Shown in pieces: positions 36,161-45,954 of a DNA stretch of 64,000 bases. Source of the stretch: Methylomonas aurea (GTDB lineage Bacteria > Pseudomonadota > Gammaproteobacteria > Methylococcales > Methylomonadaceae); assembly GCF_024505045.1 (NCBI RefSeq), contig NZ_JANIBM010000015.1, positions 1-64,000 on the forward strand. Direction: 5' to 3'. Position numbers and translations under genes: made by a program. Position 1 is the first letter of the stretch, and each line of letters opens with the position of its first letter. The notes below the pieces were generated by a model. It saw only the letters and a list, made by a program, of their open reading frames with translations, ran no database searches and had not been told where the DNA came from.

Positions 36161-37491
36161 TGAAATCGGCTTGGAGTTTTGCCTTAGCATTGGCGGTGTC
36201 GAGCTTCGGCCAGGCGGCTGCCGACGACCTACTCAGCGTTTACCAGCAGGCGCTGGCGGGCGATCCGAAATTGAAAGCCGCCGGTTTGAAACTGAATATC
36301 GGTACTGCGCAAAAAGAACAATCCTTCGGCGAATTCTTGCCGCAAGTCACCGCGACCGGCAACTGGTCGCATAACGAGCAGACCGTCAGCGGCGGTGCGC
36401 GCGAGATCAACACCACCTATCCCGGCAAGCGTTACTACATCTCGGTCAACCAGTCGCTGGTCGATCTCGCCAAATTTTGGAACTGGCGCCGGGCCAAGGA
36501 AACCGAGAACGTCTACATCGAAGAGCAGATCGAAGCCGAAAACGCGCTGATCGACGATGTGGTCGAGCGTTACTTCGATCTGCTGCAAGCCGAGGACCAA
36601 TTGAATTTACTGCGCGGCGAAACCGAAGCGTTGGCCGTGCAGTACGAACAAATCAAGCGCCAATTTGCCAAGCAACTGGTCAAAGTTACCGATCTTTACG
36701 AAGTCGAGGCCAGGCTCGACCAATTGCAGGCCAGCCAGATCGAAGCGGAAACCGCATTGGTCAAAGCGCGGGAAAATTTGCGCGAGATGACCAGTAACCT
36801 GCCGCAAGACTTGGCGCGGTTGCGCGAGGATATTGACTACAAGGTGCTGGAGGGTAATCTGGAGGATTGGATTGCCGTGGCGAAAAGCGAAAATCCGCTG
36901 CTGCGGGCCCAACTCAGCGCGATCGAAGCGGCCAGTGATGATGTGGCGATGCAACGCTCCCGGCATCTGCCGGTGGTCGATTTGCAATTTAATTACTTCA
37001 ACAGCGATACCGGCTACCAAAGCTCGCGCACGCCGCAAACCGAAGTGCAGACTGCCGGCATCAACGTCAGCGTGCCGATTTTCAGCGGCGGCGTGATTTC
37101 GGAAAAAACCAACGAAGCCCAGCATCGGTTGGAGTTGGCAAAAAACGAAAACGAAAGCAAAATCCGCGCCCTGGTCAAGGAAATCAGCGACGCGTTTTTA
37201 ACCTCCAACGCCAGTGTGCGGCGGATTGCAGCGTCGGCCAAAGCTCTGGAGTCGGCCAAAAAATCGCGCGAAGCCAAGGAAAAAGGCTTTAAATTCGGCC
37301 TGGAAACCGTCGGCGATGTGCTCGATGCTCAGCAAGCCGAATTCCGCGCCAGACGCGATTTGGCGCTCGGTCGCTATAGCTACGTCAAGAACCGGATGCG
37401 TTTTTTGCACGCGGTCGGCGTAATCTCGCCGCAAAACCTGGAAGAAGTTAACCAATGGCTGCAGCAGCCGCAACCCACCAGCCCGAACTAA
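36160..37491 (+). CDS. TolC-family outer-membrane secretion channel
   Basis: This is the outer-membrane trimeric channel of the type I system. The 443-residue product starts with a signal peptide (MKSAWSFALALAVSSFGQAAA, cleavage probably before DDLLSVYQQAL). It has the two internal TolC repeats with SVNQSLVDLAKFWNWRRAKE in the first and GINVSVPIFSGGVISEKTNE in the second, plus GLETVGDVLDAQQAEFRARR near the end. TGATG overlap with the adaptor gene shows tight coupling. The Hsp70-family gene starts within its last 37 bases. Confidence 0.93.
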   Translation: MKSAWSFALALAVSSFGQAAADDLLSVYQQALAGDPKLKAAGLKLNIGTAQKEQSFGEFLPQVTATGNWSHNEQTVSGGAREINTTYPGKRYYISVNQSLVDLAKFWNWRRAKETENVYIEEQIEAENALIDDVVERYFDLLQAEDQLNLLRGETEALAVQYEQIKRQFAKQLVKVTDLYEVEARLDQLQASQIEAETALVKARENLREMTSNLPQDLARLREDIDYKVLEGNLEDWIAVAKSENPLLRAQLSAIEAASDDVAMQRSRHLPVVDLQFNYFNSDTGYQSSRTPQTEVQTAGINVSVPIFSGGVISEKTNEAQHRLELAKNENESKIRALVKEISDAFLTSNASVRRIAASAKALESAKKSREAKEKGFKFGLETVGDVLDAQQAEFRARRDLALGRYSYVKNRMRFLHAVGVISPQNLEEVNQWLQQPQPTSPN

Positions 37492-40232
37492 GCATTTTGA
37501 ATACCTCAGCCAGCCAATATTTAGTCGGTATCGATCTGGGTACCACCCACACCGTAGTGGCCTATGCCGCTGTCGGCGATCCGCACAAGACCATCCGTCT
37601 TTTCGAAATTCCGCAGATGACCGCGCCGGGCGAAGTCGCGTCCAAACCTCTGCTGCCGTCGGTGCGTTACCATCCGGCGGCGGGCGAATTGAGTGCGGAA
37701 GCCGGTTTCCTGTTGGCCGAGGATGGAGCCGTGCTGGGCGAAGCCGCGCGAGTCCTGGGTGCCAAATCGCAGGGCCGCCTGGTCACCAGCGCCAAGAGTT
37801 GGCTGTCGCATACAGCAGTCGACCATACGGCGCCGATTTTGCCGTGGGGGAGTGACGAGTCGGTATTCAAGGTATCGCCGTTGGCGGCCAGCGCGAGTTA
37901 TTTGCGGCACGTACGCATTGTCTGGGAGCAGCGCTTTCCCGATGCGCCGCTGGCGAGTCAAACCATTGTCGTAACCGTGCCGGCGTCGTTCGACGAATCG
38001 GCGCGCTCGTTAACGCTTGAGGCCGCAAAGTTGGCCGGTCTGGCCGACGTGCGCCTGCTGGAAGAGCCGCAGGCGGTGTGTTACGACTGGTTGCGCCGCC
38101 ATGCCGGCAGCATCGAGCCCAGCCTGGCCGGCAGCCGCTTGATGCTGGTTTGCGACGTCGGCGGCGGTACCACCGACTTGACCCTAATCAAAATCGAATA
38201 CGGTGCCGGCGAGCCGAAATTGACCCGCATCGGCGTCGGCGACCACTTGATGCTGGGCGGCGACAATATCGATCTGGCCCTGGCGCACTTGGCCGAGAGC
38301 CGGTTACGCGGTACCGAACGCAAACTGTCCAGTGCCGATCTGGCGCAATTGCTGGAGCAATGCCGGATCGCCAAAGAACGCTTGTTGGCCGACGATGCGC
38401 CGGAACAGGTGGCAGTGACCTTGCTCGGCGCCGGATCCAAATTGATCGGCGGCAGTAAAACCGTAGCGTTGAGCCGGGAAGAGATCAGACAGATTGCGTT
38501 GGACGGTTTCCTGCCTCTGTCGGGGCTGCAGGAACTGCCGGACAAGAAGCGCAGCGGCGTGGTCGAATTCGGTCTGCCCTACGCGGCGGAGCCGGCCATC
38601 AGCAAGCACATTGCCGGTTTTTTGCAGTCGCATGCCCATGCCGCGCAACAGGCGCTCGGCGAGCAAGGCATCGTACCCGATGCGCTGTTGTTGAACGGCG
38701 GCGTGTTTCGCAGCCGGGCACTGGTGCAGCGGGTAACGGGGCTGTTGTCGGCTTGGCGCGGCGGCCGGGCGCCGACCGTGCTGGATAACCCGGACCCGGA
38801 ATTGGCGGTTGCCTACGGTGCAGTCAGCTACGCCATCGCCCGCCGCGATAAAAAATTGCGGATCGGCGGCGGCGCGGCGCGCAGTTATTTCTTGCTGGTC
38901 GACAGTGCCGGGCAAACCCGGCGCGGCGTCTGCATTCTGCCGAAAGGCAGCGAAGAGGGGCATGAAGTGTTGCTGGCCGGCCGCCAATTTGCGTTACGCG
39001 TCGGCCAGCCGGTGCGCTTCCATTTGCTGTCGGCCAGTGGCGACGGCGATTACCGCACCGGCGACCTGGTCGAACTCGACGACGACCGCTTCCACAGCTT
39101 GCCGCCATTGGCGGTGGCGTTCGAAGGCCAACAGAGGGCTGAAGTCGCCGTGCAGTTGTTGGCAACCTATACCGAAGTCGGCACCTTGCGTTTGCAATGC
39201 GTCGCGCTGGATGGCGAGCGCCAGCGTTGGGATGTCGAATTTCAGATCCGCAAGGCCAAATCCGCGTTGGTGAATGCCGATCTGCCCGCGCAACTGCCGC
39301 AAGCCCTGGAAAAGATTCAGGCCGTATTCGGCGCCAAATCCAAACAAGTCGACCCGCAGGCGGTAAAAACCTTGCGTGCCGATTTGGAAAAAGTGTTGGC
39401 CGCCCCGCGCGGCGAGTGGCAAACCCCGCTACTGCGCGAATTATGCAATGCCTTGTTGGACGGCAGCAAATACCGCCGGCGCAGCGAACAGCACGAGCGG
39501 TTGTGGTGCAGCTTGATCGGGTTTTGCCTGCGGCCCGGTTTCGGTTATCCGCTGGACGACTGGCGGGTGGAGCAACTGTGGAAGCTGTATCCCGAAGGTC
39601 TGCAGTTCGTCAACGAAAAGCAGAATTGGGCCGAATGGTGGACCTTGTGGCGGCGAGTCGCCGGCGGTTTGCCGGCCGAGGCCCAGCAACGAATTTTTAA
39701 CGATATCGGCAAGTTCATTAATCCGGCCTCGGCCCGCCAGCCGGGGCTGGCGAAGCAACTCGCAACCCGCGGCTACGAGGACATACTGCGGTTGGCGGCA
39801 TCGCTGGAGCGTTTGGCGGTGGCCGATAAATTGCAATTAGGCGAATGGCTGCTGAAACGTTTGGCCAAAGCCGGCGAACCCGAACAAAGCTGGTGGGCCT
39901 TGGGCCGGATCGGGGCGCGGATACTGTTTCACGGCAACAACCACGATGTGATACCGCCGGCTCAGGCGTCCGCTTGGTTAAACCAATTGCTGGCTGCCGA
40001 TTGGAAAAAGCAGGTGCAGATCGGCTTCGCCGCGACCTTGCTGGCGCGGCGTTGCGACGACCGCGTCCGCGATATCGACGACGACTTGCGCCGGCAAGTG
40101 CTGGATAAATTGAAACAGGCCAAAGCCCCGGCGTCGTGGCAGGACATGGTGGCCGAATACACAGCGCTTGACGAAAGCCAGGAAAAACAAATCTTCGGCG
40201 AAGCCTTGCCGCCTGGATTGAAACTGATTTAG
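37455..40232 (+). CDS. Hsp70-family ATPase with C-terminal DUF3731-like region
   Basis: The 925-residue product has an Hsp70/actin-type ATPase half with phosphate-1 motif VGIDLGTTHTVVAYA, phosphate-2 motif LVCDVGGGTTDLTLIKIEYG and adenosine-site LLNGGVFRSRAL. The C-terminal half (about 600-925) is a long Leu/Trp-rich helical region of the type called DUF3731 and not the DnaK substrate lid. The ATG at 37455 has GGAAGAAG about 8 bases upstream and overlaps the tolC-like gene by 37 bases; a later TTG at 37497 is the alternative. Role unknown. Its place in the secretion operon suggests help with folding or export of the giant substrate, or regulation of the complex. That is inference. Confidence 0.85.
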   Translation: MAAAAATHQPELSILNTSASQYLVGIDLGTTHTVVAYAAVGDPHKTIRLFEIPQMTAPGEVASKPLLPSVRYHPAAGELSAEAGFLLAEDGAVLGEAARVLGAKSQGRLVTSAKSWLSHTAVDHTAPILPWGSDESVFKVSPLAASASYLRHVRIVWEQRFPDAPLASQTIVVTVPASFDESARSLTLEAAKLAGLADVRLLEEPQAVCYDWLRRHAGSIEPSLAGSRLMLVCDVGGGTTDLTLIKIEYGAGEPKLTRIGVGDHLMLGGDNIDLALAHLAESRLRGTERKLSSADLAQLLEQCRIAKERLLADDAPEQVAVTLLGAGSKLIGGSKTVALSREEIRQIALDGFLPLSGLQELPDKKRSGVVEFGLPYAAEPAISKHIAGFLQSHAHAAQQALGEQGIVPDALLLNGGVFRSRALVQRVTGLLSAWRGGRAPTVLDNPDPELAVAYGAVSYAIARRDKKLRIGGGAARSYFLLVDSAGQTRRGVCILPKGSEEGHEVLLAGRQFALRVGQPVRFHLLSASGDGDYRTGDLVELDDDRFHSLPPLAVAFEGQQRAEVAVQLLATYTEVGTLRLQCVALDGERQRWDVEFQIRKAKSALVNADLPAQLPQALEKIQAVFGAKSKQVDPQAVKTLRADLEKVLAAPRGEWQTPLLRELCNALLDGSKYRRRSEQHERLWCSLIGFCLRPGFGYPLDDWRVEQLWKLYPEGLQFVNEKQNWAEWWTLWRRVAGGLPAEAQQRIFNDIGKFINPASARQPGLAKQLATRGYEDILRLAASLERLAVADKLQLGEWLLKRLAKAGEPEQSWWALGRIGARILFHGNNHDVIPPAQASAWLNQLLAADWKKQVQIGFAATLLARRCDDRVRDIDDDLRRQVLDKLKQAKAPASWQDMVAEYTALDESQEKQIFGEALPPGLKLI

Positions 40233-40248
40233 CGCTCGGAGATAGGGC

Positions 40249-40956
40249 ATGGCGCAAGCATTCGATTTACTGGTCGTGGTTCCGGCACGGAGCGGTTCCA
40301 AAGGTTTGCCGGACAAAAACGTCCGGCCGCTGGCCGGCAAGCCGCTGTTGGAATGGACCGCGCAAACCATTAATCGGGCCGCGTTGCCGCAGTCGTTGGC
40401 GCTGTTGTCGACCGATGCGGAAGCGTATGCCGAGATCGGCCGTAACGCCGGGCTGGCGGTGCCGTTTCTGCGCCCGGCCTGTCATGCGACGGACGCTGCG
40501 TCGTCGCTGCAAGTGGTGGAACATGCCTTGGATTGGTTTCGCGGGAATCATGGTTATTTGCCGGCTTGGGTCATGTTGTTGCAGCCAACCTCGCCGTTCC
40601 GCAGTCCGGCTATACTTCGCCAGGCGATGACATTGGCCAATGGCGGTAACGCCGATGCGGTGATCGGTTGCAAGGAAATCCAGCGCAACCTGACCACGTT
40701 GTTCCAATTGCGCGACGGTTTCATGCAAGCGCTGGACAACCGGCAACCGATCCAGGCCAGCCGGCAACAAACCCAGCCGTTGTTGACTCCGAATGGGGCG
40801 ATGTATCTGGTTCGGACCGATTACTTGCTGGAATATAAATCGTTCTATCCGCCGCAGACCGTGCCGCTGGTGATGAACGCCATTCAAAGCCTGGACATCG
40901 ACACTGCAGAAGACTGGGCTATCGCCGAGGCCTTTGTTAAACAAGGATTGGTATGA
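40249..40956 (+). CDS. legF: CMP-nonulosonate cytidylyltransferase (LegF/NeuA family)
   Basis: It activates a nine-carbon sugar acid with CTP, giving the CMP-sugar used by glycosyltransferases. The 235-residue product has the nucleotide loop VVPARSGSKGLPDKNVRPLA, the LLQPTSPFRSPAI segment and the C-terminal SLDIDTAEDWAIAEA metal-site region. Neighbouring legB, legC and legG make legionaminic acid (or a close isomer) the likely substrate rather than sialic acid. It starts 16 bases after the Hsp70 gene. Confidence 0.85.
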   Translation: MAQAFDLLVVVPARSGSKGLPDKNVRPLAGKPLLEWTAQTINRAALPQSLALLSTDAEAYAEIGRNAGLAVPFLRPACHATDAASSLQVVEHALDWFRGNHGYLPAWVMLLQPTSPFRSPAILRQAMTLANGGNADAVIGCKEIQRNLTTLFQLRDGFMQALDNRQPIQASRQQTQPLLTPNGAMYLVRTDYLLEYKSFYPPQTVPLVMNAIQSLDIDTAEDWAIAEAFVKQGLV

Positions 40957-41933
40957 AAAAAGTATTAGTGACCGGCGCCGACGGTTTCATCGGCTCACAT
41001 CTGACCGAAATGCTGGCGGCGCGCGGCTGCGAGGTACGGGCTTTGGCGCAATACAATTCGTTTAATTCCTGGGGCTGGCTGGACGATGCCGCCTGCAAAC
41101 ACGACATCGAAGTAGTGTGCGGCGACGTGCGCGATCCGGCGTTCTGCCGCAGCATTTGCCAGGGCGTCGATACCGTATTTCATTTGGCGGCGTTGATTGC
41201 GATTCCGTATTCCTATGTCGCGCCGGACAGTTATGTCGATACCAATATCCGTGGCACCTTGAACATCTGCCAGGCGGCGCGCGATGCTGGTGTCGGCCGG
41301 GTGATCCATACCTCGACCAGCGAGGTTTACGGCACGGCGCAATACGTACCGATCGACGAAAAACATCCGCTGCAACCGCAATCGCCTTACAGTGCCTCGA
41401 AGATTGCCGCCGATGCGATGGCGATGAGTTTTTTCAATGCCTTCAATCTGCCGTTGACGATTGCCCGGCCGTTCAACACCTATGGTCCGCGCCAGTCCGC
41501 CAGAGCGGTGATTCCGACCATCATCAGCCAGATCGCCGCCGGTAAAAAGCAAATCCAGCTCGGCGACGTCACGCCGACTCGCGATTTCAACTACGTCGAA
41601 GATACTTGCCGCGGCTTCATCGCGTTGGCCGAGTCGGACAGAACCATCGGCGAGACGGTAAATATCGGTTCCAATTTCGAAATCTCGGTCGGCGACACCT
41701 TGAATCTGATCAAGGCCATCATGGCCAGCGACGTCGAATTTCTGGTCGATGAGCAACGTTTGCGGCCGGAAAAGTCCGAAGTCAACCGGTTGTGGTGCGA
41801 TAACAGCAAGATCAGAGCATTAACCGGGTTTAACCCGGAAGTCAGCTTGGAAGAAGGCCTGCGTCTCACCGTGGACTGGTTTTGCCGGCCCGAGAATCTG
41901 AAAAAGTACAAAACGGATATTTACAATGTTTGA
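40953..41933 (+). CDS. legB: NAD-dependent 4,6-dehydratase (LegB-type)
   Basis: LegB enzymes convert (G/U)DP-N-acetylglucosamine to the 4-keto-6-deoxy sugar, an early step of legionaminic acid synthesis. The 326-residue short-chain dehydrogenase has the Rossmann start KKVLVTGADGFIGSHLTEML, a Thr-Ser pair in HTSTSEVYGTA, catalytic YSASK (SPYSASKIAADAMAMSF) and RPFNTYGPRQSARAVIPTI. It overlaps legF by four bases (ATGA) and legC by eight. Confidence 0.88.
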   Translation: MKKVLVTGADGFIGSHLTEMLAARGCEVRALAQYNSFNSWGWLDDAACKHDIEVVCGDVRDPAFCRSICQGVDTVFHLAALIAIPYSYVAPDSYVDTNIRGTLNICQAARDAGVGRVIHTSTSEVYGTAQYVPIDEKHPLQPQSPYSASKIAADAMAMSFFNAFNLPLTIARPFNTYGPRQSARAVIPTIISQIAAGKKQIQLGDVTPTRDFNYVEDTCRGFIALAESDRTIGETVNIGSNFEISVGDTLNLIKAIMASDVEFLVDEQRLRPEKSEVNRLWCDNSKIRALTGFNPEVSLEEGLRLTVDWFCRPENLKKYKTDIYNV

Positions 41934-43065
41934 GCGTTTGGTCGGTTTCGTCAGGGAGATTTACCAAACCGACACCTTTATCCCATTGCACGAACCGCGT
42001 TTTGCCGGCAACGAAAAACGCTATTTGAACGACGTGATCGACAGCACCTTCGTCTCCAGCGTTGGTCCGTATGTCAGTGAATTCGAGCATAAGATTGCCG
42101 AATACTGCGGCGCCAAGCATGCGGTTGCCACCGTCAACGGCACTGCCGCGCTACATATCGCGTTATTGTTGGCCGGCGTCGGCCCTGGCGATGAGGTCGT
42201 CACCCAGGCGGTGACCTTTATTGCCACCTGCAATGCGATTCACTACTGCGGCGCCGAGTCGGTCTTCATCGATGTCGATAGCGCGACTCTAGGACTGTCG
42301 CCGGCGGCGTTGGCGGCGTTTCTGGAGCAACACGGCGAGCGCCGCGACGGCGGGGTTTATAACAAAAGCAGCGGCAAGCGTATCGCCGCCTGCCTGCCGA
42401 TGCATACCTTCGGCCATCCTTGCGATATGGCGGGCTTGCTTAAAGTTTGCGGCGACTATGGAATCGCCGTCGTCGAGGATGCGGCCGAAGCGTTGGGTAG
42501 CCGGCTCGGCGATCGGCATTGCGGCACCTTCGGCAAACTCGGCGTGCTCAGCTTCAACGGCAACAAGATCATCACCACCGGCGGCGGCGGCATGATTCTG
42601 ACCGACGATGACGAACTGGCCCGGCAGGCCAAGCATCTGACAACCACCGCCAAACTGGCCCACGCCTGGAAATTCGAACACGACCGAATCGGCTACAACT
42701 ACCGGATGCCGAATCTGAACGCCGCGCTGGGTCTGGCGCAACTGGAGCAATTGCCGCAATTCGTCGCCGCCAAGCGCGAACTGGCGGGCCGTTATCTGGC
42801 TTGGGGCGAGGCAAACGGCGCCGAAATTTTTCAGGAACCTGCCGGTGCGCACGCCAACTACTGGCTCAACGCAGTGCTGCTGGACGATTTGACCGCGCGC
42901 GATGCGTTGCTGGAGTACGCCAACAACCATGGCGTGATGACCCGGCCCTTGTGGGAGCTGATGCCGGATTTACCGATGTATCGCCATTGCCAGACCGATG
43001 GTCTCGAAAACTCGCGCCGTTTGGCCGAGCGTTTGGTCAACATACCGAGCAGCGTGGTGCTATGA
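41926..43065 (+). CDS. legC: LegC-family PLP-dependent aminotransferase
   Basis: It aminates the 4-keto sugar made by LegB. The 379-residue DegT/DnrJ/EryC1-type enzyme has FIPLHEPRFAGNEKRYLNDV, the PLP-phosphate segment ATVNGTAALHIALLLAGVGP, VVEDAAEALGSRLGDRHCG and the internal-aldimine lysine near residue 214 in LSFNGNKIITTGGGG. The FIPLHEP start is typical of LegC. It overlaps both neighbours, legB by 8 bases and legG by 4. Confidence 0.9.
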   Translation: MFERLVGFVREIYQTDTFIPLHEPRFAGNEKRYLNDVIDSTFVSSVGPYVSEFEHKIAEYCGAKHAVATVNGTAALHIALLLAGVGPGDEVVTQAVTFIATCNAIHYCGAESVFIDVDSATLGLSPAALAAFLEQHGERRDGGVYNKSSGKRIAACLPMHTFGHPCDMAGLLKVCGDYGIAVVEDAAEALGSRLGDRHCGTFGKLGVLSFNGNKIITTGGGGMILTDDDELARQAKHLTTTAKLAHAWKFEHDRIGYNYRMPNLNAALGLAQLEQLPQFVAAKRELAGRYLAWGEANGAEIFQEPAGAHANYWLNAVLLDDLTARDALLEYANNHGVMTRPLWELMPDLPMYRHCQTDGLENSRRLAERLVNIPSSVVL

Positions 43066-44237
43066 CAACGCCACGCAGAATCTGCGTCGTTACCGGCTCG
43101 CGGGCCGAATACGGTTTGCTGTATTGGTTACTGCAGGAAATTCAAGCTGACCCGGACCTCGAATTACAGTTGGTGGTCACCGGCATGCATTTATCGCCGG
43201 AATTCGGTTTGACTTGGCAACAAATTACCGCCGATGGATTTAACATCGACCGCAAAGTGGAAATGCTGTTGTCTTCGGACACGCCGGTCGGTATCAGCAA
43301 GGCGATGGGTTTGGGGTTGATCGGTTTTGTCGATGCTTTGGCGGAATTAGGGCCGGACATCGTGGTCGTGCTCGGCGACCGGTTCGAGATTTTCGCGGCG
43401 GCGCAGGCGGCAATGAATTTAAGGATTCCGATCGCGCATATCCATGGCGGCGAACTCAGTGAAGGCGCGATCGACGATGCGATCAGGCATGCGCTGACCA
43501 AGCTGTCGCACCTGCATTTCACCGCTGCCGAAGTCTACCGGCAACGGGTGATCCAGCTCGGCGAGCAACCGGAGCGGGTGTTCAACGTCGGTGCGCCGGG
43601 TTTGGACAATATCGCGCGTTTGCCGTTATTGCATCGCGCCGAATTGGAAGCCGCCATCGGCTTCAAGCTGGCTACGCGGAATTTGTTGGTAACGTTTCAC
43701 CCGGTGACCTTGGAAGATGCCAGTGCCGCCGAGCAGTTCAAGCAACTACTGCAGGCCCTGGACGCCTATCCGGAGGTTCATGTCATTTTTACTTACAGCA
43801 ACGCCGACGCCGACGGCCGGATTATCGCCGAATTGATCGAAGGCTACCGCGAGCGTTGGCCGCAGCGGGTCGCGGCCTTCGTCTCGTTGGGTTCGCTCCG
43901 TTATTTGTCGGTGATGCGACTGGTCGATGCGGTGGTCGGCAATTCGTCCAGCGGCCTGTTGGAAGCACCGGCATTTAAGGTTCCGACCGTCAATATCGGC
44001 GACCGCCAGCGCGGCCGCTTGTGCGCCGCCAGCGTGCTAAATTGCCCGCCGCAGGCCGAGGCGATCGTCGCAGCGCTGGCACAAATCTGGTCCGGCGCAT
44101 TGGCGCCGGTATTGGCAAATTTGCAACATCCTTACGGTAGCGGCGGCGCGGCGGCGGCGATCAAGCAGGTGTTAAAGCACACCGATCTGGGTCCGTTGTT
44201 GAAGAAGCGGTTTCACGATTTGGCGACGCGGCCATGA
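43062..44237 (+). CDS. legG: UDP-N-acetylglucosamine 2-epimerase (hydrolysing), NeuC/LegG type
   Basis: The enzyme removes UDP and inverts C2, yielding the mannose-configured precursor for condensation with phosphoenolpyruvate. The 391-residue product starts at the ATG at 43062 (MTTPRRICVVTGSRAEYGLL); a longer frame upstream is only an open frame inside legC. Motifs: LQLVVTGMHLSPEFG, VVVLGDRFEIFAAAQAAMNL, IAHIHGGELSEGAIDDAIRH and VGNSSSGLLEAPAFKVPTVN. ATGA overlap with legC. Confidence 0.92.
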   Translation: MTTPRRICVVTGSRAEYGLLYWLLQEIQADPDLELQLVVTGMHLSPEFGLTWQQITADGFNIDRKVEMLLSSDTPVGISKAMGLGLIGFVDALAELGPDIVVVLGDRFEIFAAAQAAMNLRIPIAHIHGGELSEGAIDDAIRHALTKLSHLHFTAAEVYRQRVIQLGEQPERVFNVGAPGLDNIARLPLLHRAELEAAIGFKLATRNLLVTFHPVTLEDASAAEQFKQLLQALDAYPEVHVIFTYSNADADGRIIAELIEGYRERWPQRVAAFVSLGSLRYLSVMRLVDAVVGNSSSGLLEAPAFKVPTVNIGDRQRGRLCAASVLNCPPQAEAIVAALAQIWSGALAPVLANLQHPYGSGGAAAAIKQVLKHTDLGPLLKKRFHDLATRP

Positions 44238-44959
44238 GCTACTGGTTTTACGATGTTCTGGCGATGCTTGGCTATACCCACCCCGTGCATCCGGTGCTGG
44301 TGCATGTGCCGGCCGGTATGTCGATCGGCGCGCTGGGGTTCTCGATACTGGCGCTGCTGACCAAGCAGGCGGCGTTTCGCTCGACGGCCTACCATGTAGC
44401 GGTATTTGCGCTGGCGTTTACCCTGCTGGCGATTCCAGTTGGGATTTTCGATTGGCAAAGATTTTACGGCGGCGCCTGGTTTTTCGAGATTCAAATCAAG
44501 GCCGTACTGGCAGCGGTGTATCTGGTGCTGATCGCCAGTGCGGTGTGGTTGGGTCGGCGTTGTCTGGAATCGCGGGCGCTGCCGGTACTGTACTTGGGCA
44601 GCGTGGTAACGGTGGGTGGCCTGGGCTTTTTCGGCGGCCAGTTGGTCTATCACGGCTTCACGCCGGAGGCGCCGGTGCAATTCAATGTCGGCCGCCACGT
44701 GTTCGAAAGCCATTGCTCCGGCTGCCACCGCCGCGGCGAAAACATCATCGAACCGAACATGCCGCTGCGCAATGCGCCGCAATTACACGATTTTGCCGAG
44801 TTTTTGGCGTTTATCCGCAATCCGCGCATGCCGGACGGCTCGCCGGGCGTGATGCCGAAGTTCGCTAGCGATCGGATCAGCGATCTGAATGCTCGGGAAC
44901 TGTTCGACTATCTGAATTTTGCCTTCGCCGCATCCAAGCGGCCGGTCTCGGCTCAGTAA
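44234..44959 (+). CDS. Membrane cytochrome c with DUF2231-like N-terminal domain
   Basis: The 241-residue product has about four hydrophobic segments ([72 protein letters not shown]) of the DUF2231 type, with conserved His residues in [10 protein letters not shown] class I cytochrome c domain follows with one haem site, CSGCH, near residue 160, and a possible Met ligand in [13 protein letters not shown]. It is probably an inner-membrane electron carrier with periplasmic haem. It overlaps legG by four bases, which is odd for a sugar operon, and its 3' end overlaps the convergent aldolase gene by 7 bases. Confidence 0.85.
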   Translation: MSYWFYDVLAMLGYTHPVHPVLVHVPAGMSIGALGFSILALLTKQAAFRSTAYHVAVFALAFTLLAIPVGIFDWQRFYGGAWFFEIQIKAVLAAVYLVLIASAVWLGRRCLESRALPVLYLGSVVTVGGLGFFGGQLVYHGFTPEAPVQFNVGRHVFESHCSGCHRRGENIIEPNMPLRNAPQLHDFAEFLAFIRNPRMPDGSPGVMPKFASDRISDLNARELFDYLNFAFAASKRPVSAQ

Positions 44960-45954
44960 CGTTGGGCCATTGCGCTTAACGGCAACGGTTTGATCTTGCT
45001 GGCGTGGCCGGCCGAGCCGAAGGCTTGGTAGCGCTCCAGGCACAAGGCCTGCATCGCGTTGCGCGCGGCCGCGTAAGTCTTGCGCGCATCCAATTCGGCG
45101 ACATTGTCCGGCTGGGCCAGAAAGCGCCGCATTGCGCCGGTCGAGGCCATACGCAGGTCGGTGTCGATGTTGACCTTACGTACGCCGTACTTGATGCCTT
45201 CGACGATTTCGGCGACCGGCACGCCATAGGTTTGCCGAATCTCGCCGCCGTGGGCGTTGATGACTGCCAGCCATTCCTGCGGCACGGAACTGGAGCCGTG
45301 CATGACGAAATGCATGTTGGGCAGGCGTTGCTGCAATTCTTTTAAGCGGTTGATCACCAACACCTCGCCGGTGGGCGGCTTGCTGAATTTGTAAGCGCCG
45401 TGGCTGGTGCCGATGGCAACGGCCAATGCATCGACTCGCGTCAGTTCGACGAACTGAGCGGCTTCGTCAGGGTCGGTCAACAGTCGGCTGTGGTCGGTCT
45501 CGGCTTCCAGCGAACCCAGACAGCCGATTTCGCCTTCCACCGACACGCCGCAGGCATGGGCCATGTCGACCACTTTACGGGTGACTTCGACGTTGTAGTC
45601 GAACTTCGCCGGGGTTTTCATATCCTCCAGCAGCGAGCCGTCCATCATCACCGAGCTGAAGCCGTTTTGGATCGCTTGCGCGCAAAGTGCCGGACTCGGC
45701 GCGTGGTCGCGGTGCATCACGAGCGGAATATGCGGATATTGCTCGACGGCGGCCTGGATCAAATGCCGCAGAAAAATTTCGCCGGCATAACGGTTGGCGC
45801 CGGCCGAACCCTGCATGATCACCGGGCTGTCGCAAGCATCGGCCGCCTGCATGATGGCCTGCACTTGCTCCATGTTGCTGATGTTGAAGGCGGGGACGGC
45901 AAAGCCGTGTTCGGCGGCGTAGTCGAGTAGTTGTTTTAAAGAAATGATGGCCAT
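44953..45954 (-). CDS. Class II fructose-bisphosphate aldolase (Calvin-cycle CbbA type)
   Basis: The zinc enzyme splits fructose-1,6-bisphosphate, and in many autotrophs or methylotrophs also handles sedoheptulose bisphosphate. The 333-residue product has the metal and catalytic motif [12 protein letters not shown] (usual HxDH), [44 protein letters not shown] and [13 protein letters not shown]. The Ala after HRDH is usually Gly. It faces the cytochrome gene tail to tail with a 7-base overlap of 3' ends. Confidence 0.92.
   Translation of the reverse strand: MAIISLKQLLDYAAEHGFAVPAFNISNMEQVQAIMQAADACDSPVIMQGSAGANRYAGEIFLRHLIQAAVEQYPHIPLVMHRDHAPSPALCAQAIQNGFSSVMMDGSLLEDMKTPAKFDYNVEVTRKVVDMAHACGVSVEGEIGCLGSLEAETDHSRLLTDPDEAAQFVELTRVDALAVAIGTSHGAYKFSKPPTGEVLVINRLKELQQRLPNMHFVMHGSSSVPQEWLAVINAHGGEIRQTYGVPVAEIVEGIKYGVRKVNIDTDLRMASTGAMRRFLAQPDNVAELDARKTYAAARNAMQALCLERYQAFGSAGHASKIKPLPLSAMAQRY

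Noticed and set aside
42801-43061. N-terminal extension of the legG frame inside legC
   Set aside because: The extension is a shadow of legC; the ATG at 43062 gives the normal family start.
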